Assembly: GCF_000716715.1 (NCBI RefSeq)
Contig: NZ_JNYJ01000039.1
Span: 17,595-81,594 of the forward strand
Direction: 5' to 3'
DNA length: 64,000 bases
DNA from: Dactylosporangium aurantiacum
GTDB lineage: Bacteria > Actinomycetota > Actinomycetes > Mycobacteriales > Micromonosporaceae
Shown here: in pieces, positions 33,755 through 42,990 of the stretch
Layout of the letters: each line of letters opens with the position of its first letter
Position numbering within the stretch: the stretch's first letter is position 1
Program-made: the position numbers and the translations under genes
Notes under the pieces: generated by a model
Seen by the model: the letters and a program-made list of their open reading frames with translations, nothing else
What the model was told of the DNA's origin: nothing
Databases searched by the model: none

Positions 33755-35926
33755 TCAGTTGACCGACGCGGACAGTTGCTCGATGGCGGCGGCGCTGAAC
33801 GCCTCGCCGGCGAACACCGCCAGCCGCGACAGCGGCAGGCTGCCCATGAGGGTCAGCATCTCGGGGTTGCCGGCGGTGCGGGCCATCGTGCCGGCCTCGC
33901 CGTCGGCGGCGAGCGACGCGAACAGCGCCCCGAGCGCCTCGGCGCCCTTCGGGTCGCTGAGCCACTCCGCGATCGTCGACTCGCCGGTCAGCGGCGCCCG
34001 CGCCGGGTCGCCGTCGACGTCGGCGGTGGCGGTGACCCGCAGGTCGCGGGAGGAGGCGCCGACCTCGACCCGGTACGTGCCGCCCTCGACGATCCAGCGG
34101 GACAGGCGGGTGTCCCAGTAGGCGAGGTCGTCGCGGGCGATCGGCAGCTCCACCTCGACGGTCGCGCCGGCCGCGACGGCGACGTTCGCGAACGCCTTCA
34201 GCTCGCGCGGCGGGCGGCGGACCGCGGAGCCGGGCAGCGAGACGTACGCCTGGACGACCTCCCGCCCGTCGCGCCCGCCGGTGTTGGTGACGCGGAGCCG
34301 CACCAGCAGCCCGTCGGGGGTGGCGGTCACCGTCGCCGGGCCGTAGTCGAACGTGGTGTACGACAGGCCGTGGCCGAACGGGTACGCGACCTGCTGCTGC
34401 CGGGCGTCGAAGCCGCGGTAGCCGACGTGGACGCCCTCGCCGTAGCGCACGTGCCCGGCCTCGCCGGGGAAGTCCAGGTAGGACGGGTGGTCGGCGAGGT
34501 GCAGCGGGATGGTCTCGGTGAGCCGGCCCGACGGGTTGACCCGGCCGAACAGCACGTCGGCGATCGCGCCGCCGCCGGCCTGGCCGAGCAGCCAGCCCTC
34601 GACGACCGCGGGCACGGCCGCGTCCCACGGGGTGGTGCGCACGACCGCGCCGTTGGACAGCACGACGACGGTGCGCGGGTTGACGGCCGCGACCCGCTCG
34701 ATCAGTTCGACGTGCGCGGCCGGCAGGTCGAGGGCGTCCCGGTCGGCGCCCTCCGTCTCCCGCTCGGTGCCGGCGAAGACGAGCGCGACGGCGGCGTCGC
34801 GGGCCAGCGCGACCGCGGCGTCGATGTCGTCGTACCCGGGTGCGAACGTGACGGGCCCGCCGGCGAGCGCGGTGATCTCGTCGAGGGCGTTGTCGAGCCG
34901 GGTCGGGGTGACCTGTGAGCTGCCGCCGCCCTGGAAGCGCGGGGTGCGGGCGTGCTCGCCGAGGACCGCGACGGTGCCCTGCCCGGGGCGCAGCGGCAGG
35001 ACCCCGCCGTCGTTCTTGAGCAGCACGATGCCGCGCCCGGCCACCTCGCGGGCCAGCGCGTGGTGGGCGTCGGCGTCGTACGTGGCGCTGGTGCGGGCGG
35101 CGAGCGCCGCACGTACCAGAGCGGAGACCCGGGACACGGCGGTGTCCAGGACCGACTCGTCCAGGGTGCCGGCCCGGACCGCCTCGACGAGGCGCCGGTC
35201 ACCCTCGGGGTCGGGGCCCGGCATGGTGAGGTCGAGCCCGGCCCGGACCGCCTCGACCCGGTCGGCGACGGCGCCCCAGTCGGAGACGACCAGGCCCTCG
35301 TAGCCCCACTCGCCGCGCAGCACCTCGGTGAGCAGCCAGTGGTGCTGGGAGGCCAGGACACCGTTGACGCGGTTGTACGCGCACATGACGGTCCACGGCT
35401 TCGCCCGCGTCACCACCCGCTGGAAGGCGCGCAGGTAGAGCTCGCGCAGGGTGCGCTCGTCGAGGTCGGCGGAGACCCGCATCCGGTCGGTCTCCTGGCT
35501 GTTGACCGCGTAGTGCTTCAGCGACGCGCCGACGCCGCGGCTCTGCAGGCCCTTGACCCATTCGACCGCGAGGACACCGGTGAGCAGCGGGTCCTCGGCG
35601 AAGTACTCGAAGTTGCGGCCGCCGAGCGGGCTGCGTTTGAGGTTGATGCCCGGGCCGAGCAGGACCTGGACGTCCATCGCCAGGGCCTCGTCGCCGAGCG
35701 CCTCGCCGACCCGGCGGGCGATCGCCGGGTCCCACGTCGAGCCGAGCGCGACAGCGGGCGGGAAGCACGTGGCGGGTTCGCTGGCGAGCAGCTCCGTGGT
35801 GTCCGGCAGCGCCTTGCGCACGCCGTGCGGGCCGTCGGTGAGCGTGATCTGCGGTACCCCGGTGACGGCGGTGCTGCGCCAGAAGCTGCTGCCGCTCGTG
35901 ACGGCGGCCTTCTCCTCAAGGTCCAT
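33755..35926 (-). CDS. Beta-glucosidase, GH3 family
   Basis: 723 residues. GH3 N-terminal barrel with LTDGPHGVRK, GPGINLKRSPLGGRNFEYFAEDP, GVGASLKHYAVNSQETDRM and the nucleophile Asp in VVSDWGA (about residue 216); C-terminal alpha/beta sandwich (GIVLLKNDGGVLPL) and a fibronectin III-like domain (VRLRVTNTGGRDGREVVQAYVSLP). No signal peptide, so it acts inside the cell on imported oligosaccharides. ATG 35926 has AAGGGA 8 bases upstream. It is divergent from a TetR gene. The GH16 glucanase of this window could supply its substrates. Confidence 0.95.
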   Translation of the reverse strand: MDLEEKAAVTSGSSFWRSTAVTGVPQITLTDGPHGVRKALPDTTELLASEPATCFPPAVALGSTWDPAIARRVGEALGDEALAMDVQVLLGPGINLKRSPLGGRNFEYFAEDPLLTGVLAVEWVKGLQSRGVGASLKHYAVNSQETDRMRVSADLDERTLRELYLRAFQRVVTRAKPWTVMCAYNRVNGVLASQHHWLLTEVLRGEWGYEGLVVSDWGAVADRVEAVRAGLDLTMPGPDPEGDRRLVEAVRAGTLDESVLDTAVSRVSALVRAALAARTSATYDADAHHALAREVAGRGIVLLKNDGGVLPLRPGQGTVAVLGEHARTPRFQGGGSSQVTPTRLDNALDEITALAGGPVTFAPGYDDIDAAVALARDAAVALVFAGTERETEGADRDALDLPAAHVELIERVAAVNPRTVVVLSNGAVVRTTPWDAAVPAVVEGWLLGQAGGGAIADVLFGRVNPSGRLTETIPLHLADHPSYLDFPGEAGHVRYGEGVHVGYRGFDARQQQVAYPFGHGLSYTTFDYGPATVTATPDGLLVRLRVTNTGGRDGREVVQAYVSLPGSAVRRPPRELKAFANVAVAAGATVEVELPIARDDLAYWDTRLSRWIVEGGTYRVEVGASSRDLRVTATADVDGDPARAPLTGESTIAEWLSDPKGAEALGALFASLAADGEAGTMARTAGNPEMLTLMGSLPLSRLAVFAGEAFSAAAIEQLSASVN

Positions 35927-35944
35927 GGCGGGTGTCCCTTACTG

Positions 35945-35968
35945 AGTACTTGTAAAGTATTAAGTATT
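35945..35968. promoter_or_regulatory. AT-rich repeat in the GH3/TetR divergent promoter
   Basis: AGTACTTGTAAAGTATT forms an imperfect inverted repeat (AGTACTT with AAGTATT), and AAGTATT is then repeated directly. The AT content is striking against the 75 percent GC background. A site for the TetR protein and for both promoters is likely. Confidence 0.6.
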
Positions 35969-36016
35969 GGTACGGTAGTCCCGCGGCGACCGCACCGACA
36001 AGAGGGAGCGCACCGG

Positions 36017-36586
36017 ATGGCACGGCACGACCGGACCCGCCTGCCGGCCGCCGAACGACGCCGGCAGATCATCACCGCGGCGACCCGGCTCGTCGCCGAA
36101 CGCGGCTTCTGGGGCCTGTCCATGCAGGACGTCGCCGCCGACTGCGGCCTCACCGTGCCCGGCCTGCTGCACCACGTCGGCTCGAAGGACGGCCTGCTCA
36201 TCGCGATCCTCGAACACCGCGACGCCGAGGACGCCCGGGCCCTGACCGCCCTGCTGGACGGTCCCGCCCCGACGACCCTGCCGCAGCTGTGCGCGGCGGT
36301 GGTGCGCCGCAACGCCGGGCAGCCGGAGATCGTGCGGCTGTTCGCGGTGCTGCAGGCGGAGTCGCTGACCCCGGACCACCCGGCGCACGACTACTTCGTC
36401 GCCCGGCAGCAGCGGATCCTGCGGGAGCTCACCGACCTGGCGAAGGACGTCACCGACGCGCCGGAGACCCTCGCCCGGCGGATCATCGCCCTGATGGACG
36501 GGGTGCAGCTGCAGTGGCTACGCTCCCCCGGCACCGACCTGACGGCGTTGTGGGCGGCCACGGCCGGGGATCTGCTGCGCTGGTAG
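36017..36586 (+). CDS. TetR-family transcriptional regulator
   Basis: 189 residues. Helix-turn-helix: RRQIITAATRLVAERGFWGLSMQDVAADCGLTVPGLLHHVGSKDGLLIAILEHRD. The C-terminal half is helical (ALMDGVQLQWLRSPGTDLTALWAATAGDLLRW), as in TetR_C domains of sugar-linked members. ATG 36017 has GAGGGAG 8 bases upstream. Divergent from the GH3 beta-glucosidase gene by 90 bases, so it probably represses that gene and itself. Confidence 0.9.
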   Translation: MARHDRTRLPAAERRRQIITAATRLVAERGFWGLSMQDVAADCGLTVPGLLHHVGSKDGLLIAILEHRDAEDARALTALLDGPAPTTLPQLCAAVVRRNAGQPEIVRLFAVLQAESLTPDHPAHDYFVARQQRILRELTDLAKDVTDAPETLARRIIALMDGVQLQWLRSPGTDLTALWAATAGDLLRW

Positions 36587-36587
36587 T

Positions 36588-36656
36588 CCTTACCTTTTCA
36601 GCGCTCCTTGCCCTTCAGCGTTCCTTGCCCTTCAGCGTTCCTTATCCTTCAGCGCT
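36588..36656. repeat. 17-base tandem repeat at the 3' end of the polyamine-synthase-like gene
   Basis: Four units of CCTTGCCCTTCAGCGTT or close variants (36588-36605, 36606-36622, 36623-36639, 36640-36656; the first has one extra base). The stop codon of the minus-strand gene lies in the third unit. Confidence 0.85.
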
Positions 36657-38626
36657 TCGACCAGCCGGGTGATGGCGTGGCGGGGCAGATCGAGCAGCCG
36701 CGCGTCCAGCCACGACGCCGGGACCAGCTCCGCGATCCGGCCCCTGGCCTGGTTCTTCGTCAGGCCGTGCTCCCTGACCAGCCCTTCACGCAGCACGTTG
36801 CCGAGCTTGCCGTGCGCGTGCGACAACAGCCACCCCACCGCCGACCGCTCCGCACCGGGCACCGCCGTAGCCTCCACGATCGCCAGCTTCGGCGAGGGCG
36901 TACTGCGGCGGTATCGTAAGGTGTACTTCGCCGCGATGACGGAGCGTAGTGCTTCCTGACGCTTCGCATCGATGAGGTCCGGGGATTTGTTGGGGACCTG
37001 TAAGCTCAGGGTAGGAGCATTGAGCGCGAGCAGCACCCGCAGGAGCCATGGCCCGGGGTCCCCGGCGAGATCGATCTGGTCCGGCACCGACCGCACCGGC
37101 GCCGCCAGCAACGCCGCAGGCCCGCGCCCGACGGCCTCGCCCTCCAGCGAGTGCTCACCGTGGGTGTACATGTTGACCGCCGCCCCGCTCAGCCGCTTCT
37201 CCAGCACCTGCCAGGTCCGCGCCGTCGGCCGGCACACGTAGAGGTCACTGGCCGACCCGACCGCCTGCGCGCCGTGGTACCGGTTGAAGGCCGGCAGGAT
37301 CGCCTCGACGGCCAGGTCGAGGTCGAGCACCGCCCGCTGCACCTTCACCCCGAGCGCCGGCGTCAACGGGCTGAAGCCGTAGGCCATGATGAGCCGCCCG
37401 TTGCCCCGGTCCCGCAGCGCCTGCGCGCCGCGCCCGAGGAAGAGCTGCACCCCTTCGGGCGTGTACGGCGGATCGGTGAACACCAGGTCCGCGGACTCGG
37501 CGACCACCGGCGGCACCCCGAACCGCAGGTCCGCGAACCAGCAGTCGACGGCGTGCCCCCGCCGCGCGGCCCGTTCGGCGATGAACTCGAGCAGCCGCTC
37601 GTCGACGTCGACGACCGTGACCCGCAGGTCGGGCCGGACCTCGAGGACCGCGAGCGAGGTCAGGTCGTGGTCGCCGACGCAGACCAGGTGCGCCCCGGCC
37701 AGGTCGAACGTCTCGTCCAGCCAGCGCGCCCGCCGCGCCGCGGTCTCGGCGGTCGCCGACACGTGGTCGAGGGACCGGTCGGTCGGCACCTCCGCGATCA
37801 GCCGCGCCATGTGGGCGATGAGATCGCCGTCCGAGAGGGCTCGGTTGTCGGCGTCGCCGTCCGAGAGAGCTCGGTTGTCGGCGTCGCCGTCCGAGAGGGC
37901 TCGGTTGCCGGCGGAGACGCCGCTGTCGCTGGAGAGGGCGAGATCAGCGTCCGGGTCGGCGGCCGGCGGGCGGGGAGGCGCGGCCGACGACGCAGAGGAG
38001 CCCGACGGCACGGGATGAGTGAGGGCTTCGTCCACATTGGTCGCGGCGTAGGAGACATCGCCGGCATGGGAGGAAGGCCCGTTGCCCGGGCGGGGGTGTT
38101 GCTGGGTGCGGAAGCGGGTCCGGTACGCGCCCGGCAGGCGCAGTGCGCCGTTGCGGGCGGTGTGCAGGTCGGGGCCGGCGGCGCGGAGCAGCTGTTCGGC
38201 GGTCCGGCGGGGCAGGGCGTGGTCGCGGATGAGGTCGTCGAGGGTCGCCGGGGTCGTCGCCAGGTGGACCAGCGCCTCGCGCAGACGGCGGGCACCGATG
38301 CCGGCCTCGGTCACCAGTGCCGCCACCGCGTCGATCGGCACCGCCGCAGCCGCGGCCGCCACCTCAGCGCCGGCGGCACCGCCGTCCGCCGAACCGCCAC
38401 CGTCCGCCGAACCGCCACCGTCCGCCGAGGCCGCCGCAGGATCAGGGACCGCTGCGGCGGGGTGGGGCGTCGAGGCGGCCGCGGTGGCAGGAGCGGCCGT
38501 CGTGGTGGGTCCGGATGGCGGAACGGATGATGCCGCGCGCCCGGTGTCCGTGATCATCTTGTCCGGTTGTCCTGCGGGCGGCGGCAGTTCGGCCGCGGGG
38601 TCGGTGTCCGGTGGCGGCGTCATCAT
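36632..38626 (-). CDS. Bis-aminopropyl spermidine synthase (BpsA)-like protein
   Basis: 664 residues. The first 110 are low complexity (Pro/Ala, SADGGG repeats). A winged-helix-like region follows (LVTEAGIGARRLREALVHLATTPATLDDLIRDHALPRRTAEQLLRAAG), then a 3-fold SDGDADNRAL repeat, and from about 285 a Rossmann domain with VCVGDHDLTSLAVLEV, VVDVDERLLEFIAERA and ADLVFTDPPYTPEGVQLFLGRG. This core matches the branched-chain polyamine synthase family, in which GDDD is reported; here it is GDHD. The last 190 residues are an unknown basic domain. The DPPY motif also allows a methyltransferase. ATG 38626 or 38623; AAGGTGG lies just upstream. Confidence 0.8.
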   Translation of the reverse strand: MMTPPPDTDPAAELPPPAGQPDKMITDTGRAASSVPPSGPTTTAAPATAAASTPHPAAAVPDPAAASADGGGSADGGGSADGGAAGAEVAAAAAAVPIDAVAALVTEAGIGARRLREALVHLATTPATLDDLIRDHALPRRTAEQLLRAAGPDLHTARNGALRLPGAYRTRFRTQQHPRPGNGPSSHAGDVSYAATNVDEALTHPVPSGSSASSAAPPRPPAADPDADLALSSDSGVSAGNRALSDGDADNRALSDGDADNRALSDGDLIAHMARLIAEVPTDRSLDHVSATAETAARRARWLDETFDLAGAHLVCVGDHDLTSLAVLEVRPDLRVTVVDVDERLLEFIAERAARRGHAVDCWFADLRFGVPPVVAESADLVFTDPPYTPEGVQLFLGRGAQALRDRGNGRLIMAYGFSPLTPALGVKVQRAVLDLDLAVEAILPAFNRYHGAQAVGSASDLYVCRPTARTWQVLEKRLSGAAVNMYTHGEHSLEGEAVGRGPAALLAAPVRSVPDQIDLAGDPGPWLLRVLLALNAPTLSLQVPNKSPDLIDAKRQEALRSVIAAKYTLRYRRSTPSPKLAIVEATAVPGAERSAVGWLLSHAHGKLGNVLREGLVREHGLTKNQARGRIAELVPASWLDARLLDLPRHAITRLVEALKDKER
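37826..37910. repeat. 30-base in-frame coding repeat
   Basis: Nearly three copies of a 30-base unit (37826-37855, 37856-37885, 37886 on) that encode SDGDADNRAL in the minus-strand gene. The copies differ by only one or two bases, so the expansion is recent. It lies in the linker before the catalytic domain. Confidence 0.9.
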
Positions 38627-39007
38627 CGTCCACCTTACGGGGCGGGGCGGAGCGGACGAGACCGGTAAAGGTCATCGATGAGTTAAAAGTTAACGACCTG
38701 CAGTTATTCAGCGACGGGGGTGTGAAATCAGTTAAACCGTTTCGGCGGTGTTTCGCGGCCCGGCAGCCATCGAAGTACAGGGTGGCGGCAAGGGTGGCCG
38801 GAGGGCATGAAGTCTTGTCCCGATGAATCCGGCTGTGTGATCGTCCTGAAATCGCCATGAGTCGATGGAGCATGCGGTTGGTTGATCGGCGCGCGTAACG
38901 CCGGCCGTTGCACCTGTCAGTCGACTCTCGCGTGTCTCGGTTGGTTCCGGCGCACACCCGAACGCTGTACCCCCGGTACCGTGCGCCGCCCTGGAAAGAA
39001 GGCACCC
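38627..39007. other. Intergenic promoter region between divergent genes
   Basis: About 380 bases between the polyamine-synthase-like gene and the metalloprotease. Part of it (about 38670-38890) is lower in GC than its surroundings, in keeping with regulatory DNA. No gene with credible start signals and no clear palindrome was found. The mRNA leader of the protease probably lies at its right end. Confidence 0.5.
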
Positions 39008-41065
39008 TTGAAGCTGTCCCCACGGTTCGCTACAGCGGCCGGAGTGCTCGCGGTCGGGCTGGTAACAGCCGGCACCGCCGCAGCCGTGCAAGCCTCACCC
39101 CCACTGCCGGCGCCCACAGGCGTCGAGGCAGCCAACGCCGTCGCGGCGAAGTCCGCGGCGACGTTCGTGTCCCAGCGTCCGAGCGTGCTGCACCCGAGCA
39201 CCGACGACGCGTACGTGCAGAAGTCGCTGGTCGCCTCGGGCAGCGCGAAGTACGTCGCGTACGAGCGGACCTACAAGGGTCTGCCCGTCGTCGGCGGTGA
39301 CTTCGTGGTGGTCACCGACGCGGCGGGGACGACCAGGTACACGTCGGTCGCGCAGACGCAGGCGATCGGCGACCTGTCGACCTCGGCGAAGATCAGCGCC
39401 GCGGACGCGGAGGCCGTCGCCCGTAAGCAGCTCACGGCCGTGAACGCGGTCGAGAGCACGAAGCTCGTCGTGTACACGCTGGACGGCGCGGCGAAGCTCG
39501 CGTACGAGACGACGCTCAACGGCACCGGCGCGGAGGGCGCGAGCCGCCTCACCGTCAACGTCGACGCCACCACGGGCGCCCTGCTCAGCAAGAAAGAGCG
39601 GGTCATGCACGGCACCGGCACCGGCTGGATCGTCGGCAACGTCTCGATCAACACCACGCTGTCCGGCAGCACGTACAGCATGAAGGACCCGAACTACACG
39701 AACATCGCCTGCCAGAACGCGACCGGCAACGCCACGTTCACGGGCAGCGACGACGTGTGGGGCAACGGCGACGGCACCAACCGGGAGACCGGTTGCGTCG
39801 ACGCCCTGTACGCCGCCCAGAAGGAACTGCAGATGCTGTCGTCGTGGCTCGGCCGCAACGGCTTCAACGGCAGCGGCGGCGGCTGGCCGATCCGGGTCGG
39901 CCTGAACGACCAGAACGCCTACTACGACGGCACGCAGATCCAGATCGGCAAGAACACCGCCGGCAAGTGGATCAGCTCGCTGGACGTGGTGGGTCACGAG
40001 GTCGGTCACGGCATCGACGACACCACCCCCGGCGGCATCTCCAACGGCGGCACCCAGGAGTTCGTGGGTGACGTGTTCGGCGCGGCCACCGAGGCGTTCG
40101 CCGCCAACGCGAACGACCCGGCCGACTACCAGGTCGGCGAGGAGGTCAACCTCGTCGGCAGCGGCCCGATCCGCTACATGTACAACCCGTCGCTCGCCGG
40201 TGACGACAACTGCTACTCCAGCAGCACCCCGTCGCAGGAGGTCCACGCGGCCGCCGGCCCCGGCAACCACTGGTTCTACCTGCTCGCCGAGGGCACCAAC
40301 CCGACCAACGGCCAGCCGAGCAGCACCACCTGCAACGGCAGCACCGGCCTCGTCGGCATCGGCATCCAGAAGGCGACGAAGATCTTCTACAACGCGATGC
40401 TGATGAAGACCTCGTCGTCGTCGTACCTGAAGTACCGCACCTGGACGCTCACCGCGGCCAAGAACCTGTACCCGGGCAGCTGCACGGAGTTCAACGCGGT
40501 CAAGAACGCGTGGAACGCCGTCAACGTCCCGGCGCAGTCCGCGGACCCGACGTGCACCACCGGTGGCACCACCCCGCCGCCCACCACCTCGAACCCGCCG
40601 ACCGGCTCCTGCTCCGGCCAGAAGCTGCTCAACCCGGGCTTCGAGTCGGGCACCGCCAACTGGAGCGGCACCACCGGCTCCATCGGCCAGTGGGGCAGCC
40701 AGGGCCAGGCCGCGCACGGCGGCACGTACAGCTCGTGGCTGGACGGGTACGGCTCGACGCACACCGAGGCGATCCAGCAGTCGGTGACCATCCCGGCCGG
40801 GTGCAGTGCCACGCTCACGGCCTACATCCACATCGACTCGGCTGAGACGACCACCTCCGTCGCGTACGACAAGCTGACCATCACGGCCGGCTCCACCACC
40901 CTGGGCACCCTGTCGAACCTGAACAAGGCGTCCGGGTACGTCCTGCGCACCTACAGCCTGAACGCGCTCGCCGGCCAGACCGTCGTGATCAAGTTCAGCG
41001 GTACGGAGGACTCGTCCCTGCAGACGTCGTTCGTCCTCGACGACCTCGCGGTGACGCTCAGCTAG
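39008..41065 (+). CDS. Secreted M4 (thermolysin-type) metalloprotease
   Basis: 685 residues from TTG 39008, preceded by AAGAAGG at 5 bases. Signal peptide about 1-28 (ATAAGVLAVGLVTAGTAAAVQA). An FTP/PepSY propeptide follows (KYVAYERTYKGLPVVGGDFVVVTDAAG). The catalytic domain has HEVGH (330-334), third zinc ligand Glu351 in QEFVGD, and catalytic His421 in GNHWFYLLAEG. After a Thr/Pro linker (PPPTTSNPPTG) comes a beta-sandwich of about 150 residues (LLNPGFESGTANWSGTTG ... FVLDDLAVTL) resembling carbohydrate-binding or P-domain-like modules. Exported and self-processed, it digests extracellular protein. A strong terminator follows. Confidence 0.95.
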   Translation: MKLSPRFATAAGVLAVGLVTAGTAAAVQASPPLPAPTGVEAANAVAAKSAATFVSQRPSVLHPSTDDAYVQKSLVASGSAKYVAYERTYKGLPVVGGDFVVVTDAAGTTRYTSVAQTQAIGDLSTSAKISAADAEAVARKQLTAVNAVESTKLVVYTLDGAAKLAYETTLNGTGAEGASRLTVNVDATTGALLSKKERVMHGTGTGWIVGNVSINTTLSGSTYSMKDPNYTNIACQNATGNATFTGSDDVWGNGDGTNRETGCVDALYAAQKELQMLSSWLGRNGFNGSGGGWPIRVGLNDQNAYYDGTQIQIGKNTAGKWISSLDVVGHEVGHGIDDTTPGGISNGGTQEFVGDVFGAATEAFAANANDPADYQVGEEVNLVGSGPIRYMYNPSLAGDDNCYSSSTPSQEVHAAAGPGNHWFYLLAEGTNPTNGQPSSTTCNGSTGLVGIGIQKATKIFYNAMLMKTSSSSYLKYRTWTLTAAKNLYPGSCTEFNAVKNAWNAVNVPAQSADPTCTTGGTTPPPTTSNPPTGSCSGQKLLNPGFESGTANWSGTTGSIGQWGSQGQAAHGGTYSSWLDGYGSTHTEAIQQSVTIPAGCSATLTAYIHIDSAETTTSVAYDKLTITAGSTTLGTLSNLNKASGYVLRTYSLNALAGQTVVIKFSGTEDSSLQTSFVLDDLAVTLS

Positions 41066-41103
41066 CACCACCAGCACAGCGCAAGGAGTACCGAATCACC
41101 GGG

Positions 41104-41136
41104 AGAGGCCCGGGTCGCGCGCCGGCCCGGGCCTCT
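41104..41136 (+). terminator. Terminator of the metalloprotease gene
   Basis: AGAGGCCCGGG (41104-41114) pairs perfectly with CCCGGGCCTCT (41126-41136) across an 11-base loop, 38 bases after the stop codon. Confidence 0.8.
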
Positions 41137-41218
41137 TCGTGTGCGGGCGCGGATCTCCACCCGGGCTCCACCCGTGGGTGGCGGTGCCCGGCCCGGGGCC
41201 GCGCCTAGCGTCGGCGGC

Positions 41219-41728
41219 ATGAACCTCACCACCACGCTGCTGGTCGCCGTCGCCGTCCTGTACGTCCTGGTCCGCCGGTTCACCGGGGAGCCGCTGCAGG
41301 CGCGGCGGCTCGTCCTGCCACCGGTGCTGCTCGTCGGCTGGGGCGGTTACGAGGTGTCGCACGCGTTCACCGGCGGCACCCTGCCGCACGCCGTCCTCGA
41401 CGGGGCGGTCCTCGGCGCCGCGGCGGTGCTCGCCGCCGCCGGTGGGCTCGTGCGGGGCCTCACCGTCCGGGTGTTCGTCCGCGACGGGCACCTGTGGTAC
41501 CGGTACACGGCGATGACGCTCGTCGTCTGGGTCGCGCTCCTCGGGGTGCGCTTCGCCGAGGACGCCGCGGGCCGGGCGCTCGGCGCCGACGCCGCCGTGG
41601 TCGCCGCCGCGCTGCCGTTCGTGATCGGGCTCAGCTTCCTCGGTGAGGCCGCCGTCGTCGGCCGGCGCGCCCTCGCCACCGGCGTGCCGTTCGCCCCGCA
41701 CCGCGACCGCCGCCCCGCCGCCCGGTGA
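41219..41728 (+). CDS. DUF1453/CcdC-like integral membrane protein
   Basis: 169 residues, about five membrane segments ([74 protein letters not shown]). The N-terminal [20 protein letters not shown] and [17 protein letters not shown] are in line with CcdC/DUF1453-type proteins; function unknown. A -10-like TAGCGT (41206-41211) stands 8 bases before the ATG, and there is no ribosome binding site, so the mRNA may be leaderless. It overlaps the sensor kinase gene by four bases, forming a three-gene operon. Confidence 0.75.
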   Translation: MNLTTTLLVAVAVLYVLVRRFTGEPLQARRLVLPPVLLVGWGGYEVSHAFTGGTLPHAVLDGAVLGAAAVLAAAGGLVRGLTVRVFVRDGHLWYRYTAMTLVVWVALLGVRFAEDAAGRALGADAAVVAAALPFVIGLSFLGEAAVVGRRALATGVPFAPHRDRRPAAR

Positions 41729-42990
41729 CCCCCGGCGGGACGGCGGGCCGGCGGCGGGCCGGCGACGAGACCGTGACGACCACGAATGCGGCCGCGGCCA
41801 CCACCGATGCGGCCGCGGCGGCCGCCCGCGGGACCGCGGTGACCGGCCGGGTGGCGGAGACTGGGGGCGTGTTCACGGTCACCGACACCGCCGTCGCCAG
41901 GTGGCGGCAGGCGCGCAGCCTCGTGTTCCTGGCGCTGCTGACGTTCGCGATGCTGCGCGCCGACCCGCGCCCCGCACCGGCCGGGCGGGGGCTCGCCGTC
42001 ATCGCGCTCGTCGCGGTCGCCGGGGTCGCGTGGCTGGCGATGACGCTGCGCGACGGGCAGCAGCCGCGGGCCGCCGCGATCGCGGTGTGCGGCGCTGCCG
42101 GGCTGGCCCTGTGCGCGCTCGACACCCGCGGGTACGCGCCCTGCTACCTCATCGCCGCCGGCACCGTCGCGGTGGCGGCGCTGCCGGTCGCCGTCGCCGC
42201 CGCCGGCACGGCCCTCGCGGCGGCCGGGCTCACCGCGGTGCTGTGGGCGCGCGGCGCCGGGTGGACCGAGCCGCTCGTCTGGGCCGGGTCACTCGCCCTC
42301 GTCACGCTGCTCGGCGTGGTCCGCCGGCAGCGCGACGAGCAGGCCCGGCAGGCGCGGACCGTCGCCGCCCTCGACGAGCGGGCCAGGCTCGCCCGGGAGA
42401 TCCACGACGTGCTCGCCCACTCGCTGTCGGCGCTGTCGGTGCAGCTGGAGACGGCGGCGGCGCTGCTGGAGAAGGACCGGGCCGCGGACGCCGCGGTGCT
42501 CGTGGAGCGGGCCGGGCGGCTCGCCCGCGACGGGCTCACCGAGACCCGCCGGGCCGTCGGCGCGCTGCGCGGCGACCCGGTGCCGCTCGGCGAGCTCGTC
42601 GGTGCGCTCGCCGACGGGTATCGCGCCGACCTCGGCGCACCCGCGGACGTGACCGTGTCGGGGACGCCGCGGCCCCTCGACGCCGAGCCGGGGCTGGCGC
42701 TGTTCCGCACCGCGCAGGAGGCGCTCACCAACGTGCGCAAGCACGCGCCGGGCAGCGCGGTGAGCGTCCACGTCGGTTACGGCGGCGCCGCGGTGCGCCT
42801 CACGGTGCGCAACAGCGCCCCCGCTACCCCGGACGCCGCGCCGCCCGGCGGGCACGGCACCCGCGGGACGCCGCCGCCCGGCGGGCACGGCCTGGCGGGG
42901 CTGCGGGAACGGGTCGCCCTCGCCGGCGGCACGTTCAGCGCCGCACCGGACGGCGACGGGTGGCTGGTCGATGCGAGGATCCCCGGATGA
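41725..42990 (+). CDS. NarL-type sensor histidine kinase
   Basis: 421 residues if begun at GTG 41725, which overlaps the preceding stop (GTGA). The first 48 residues are Ala/Thr-rich and unusual; GTG 41869 is an alternative start. About five membrane helices follow, then the HisKA_3 dimerisation box [21 protein letters not shown] with the phosphorylated His, and an HATPase domain ([35 protein letters not shown]). Its response regulator overlaps by four bases. Signal unknown; a membrane stress or cell-envelope cue is usual for this group. Confidence 0.9.
   Translation: MTPGGTAGRRRAGDETVTTTNAAAATTDAAAAAARGTAVTGRVAETGGVFTVTDTAVARWRQARSLVFLALLTFAMLRADPRPAPAGRGLAVIALVAVAGVAWLAMTLRDGQQPRAAAIAVCGAAGLALCALDTRGYAPCYLIAAGTVAVAALPVAVAAAGTALAAAGLTAVLWARGAGWTEPLVWAGSLALVTLLGVVRRQRDEQARQARTVAALDERARLAREIHDVLAHSLSALSVQLETAAALLEKDRAADAAVLVERAGRLARDGLTETRRAVGALRGDPVPLGELVGALADGYRADLGAPADVTVSGTPRPLDAEPGLALFRTAQEALTNVRKHAPGSAVSVHVGYGGAAVRLTVRNSAPATPDAAPPGGHGTRGTPPPGGHGLAGLRERVALAGGTFSAAPDGDGWLVDARIPG

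Noticed and set aside
41725..41868. Separate small gene for the Ala/Thr-rich leader of the sensor kinase
   Set aside because: It is in frame with the kinase and has no stop; it is either the true N terminus or untranslated if GTG 41869 is used.
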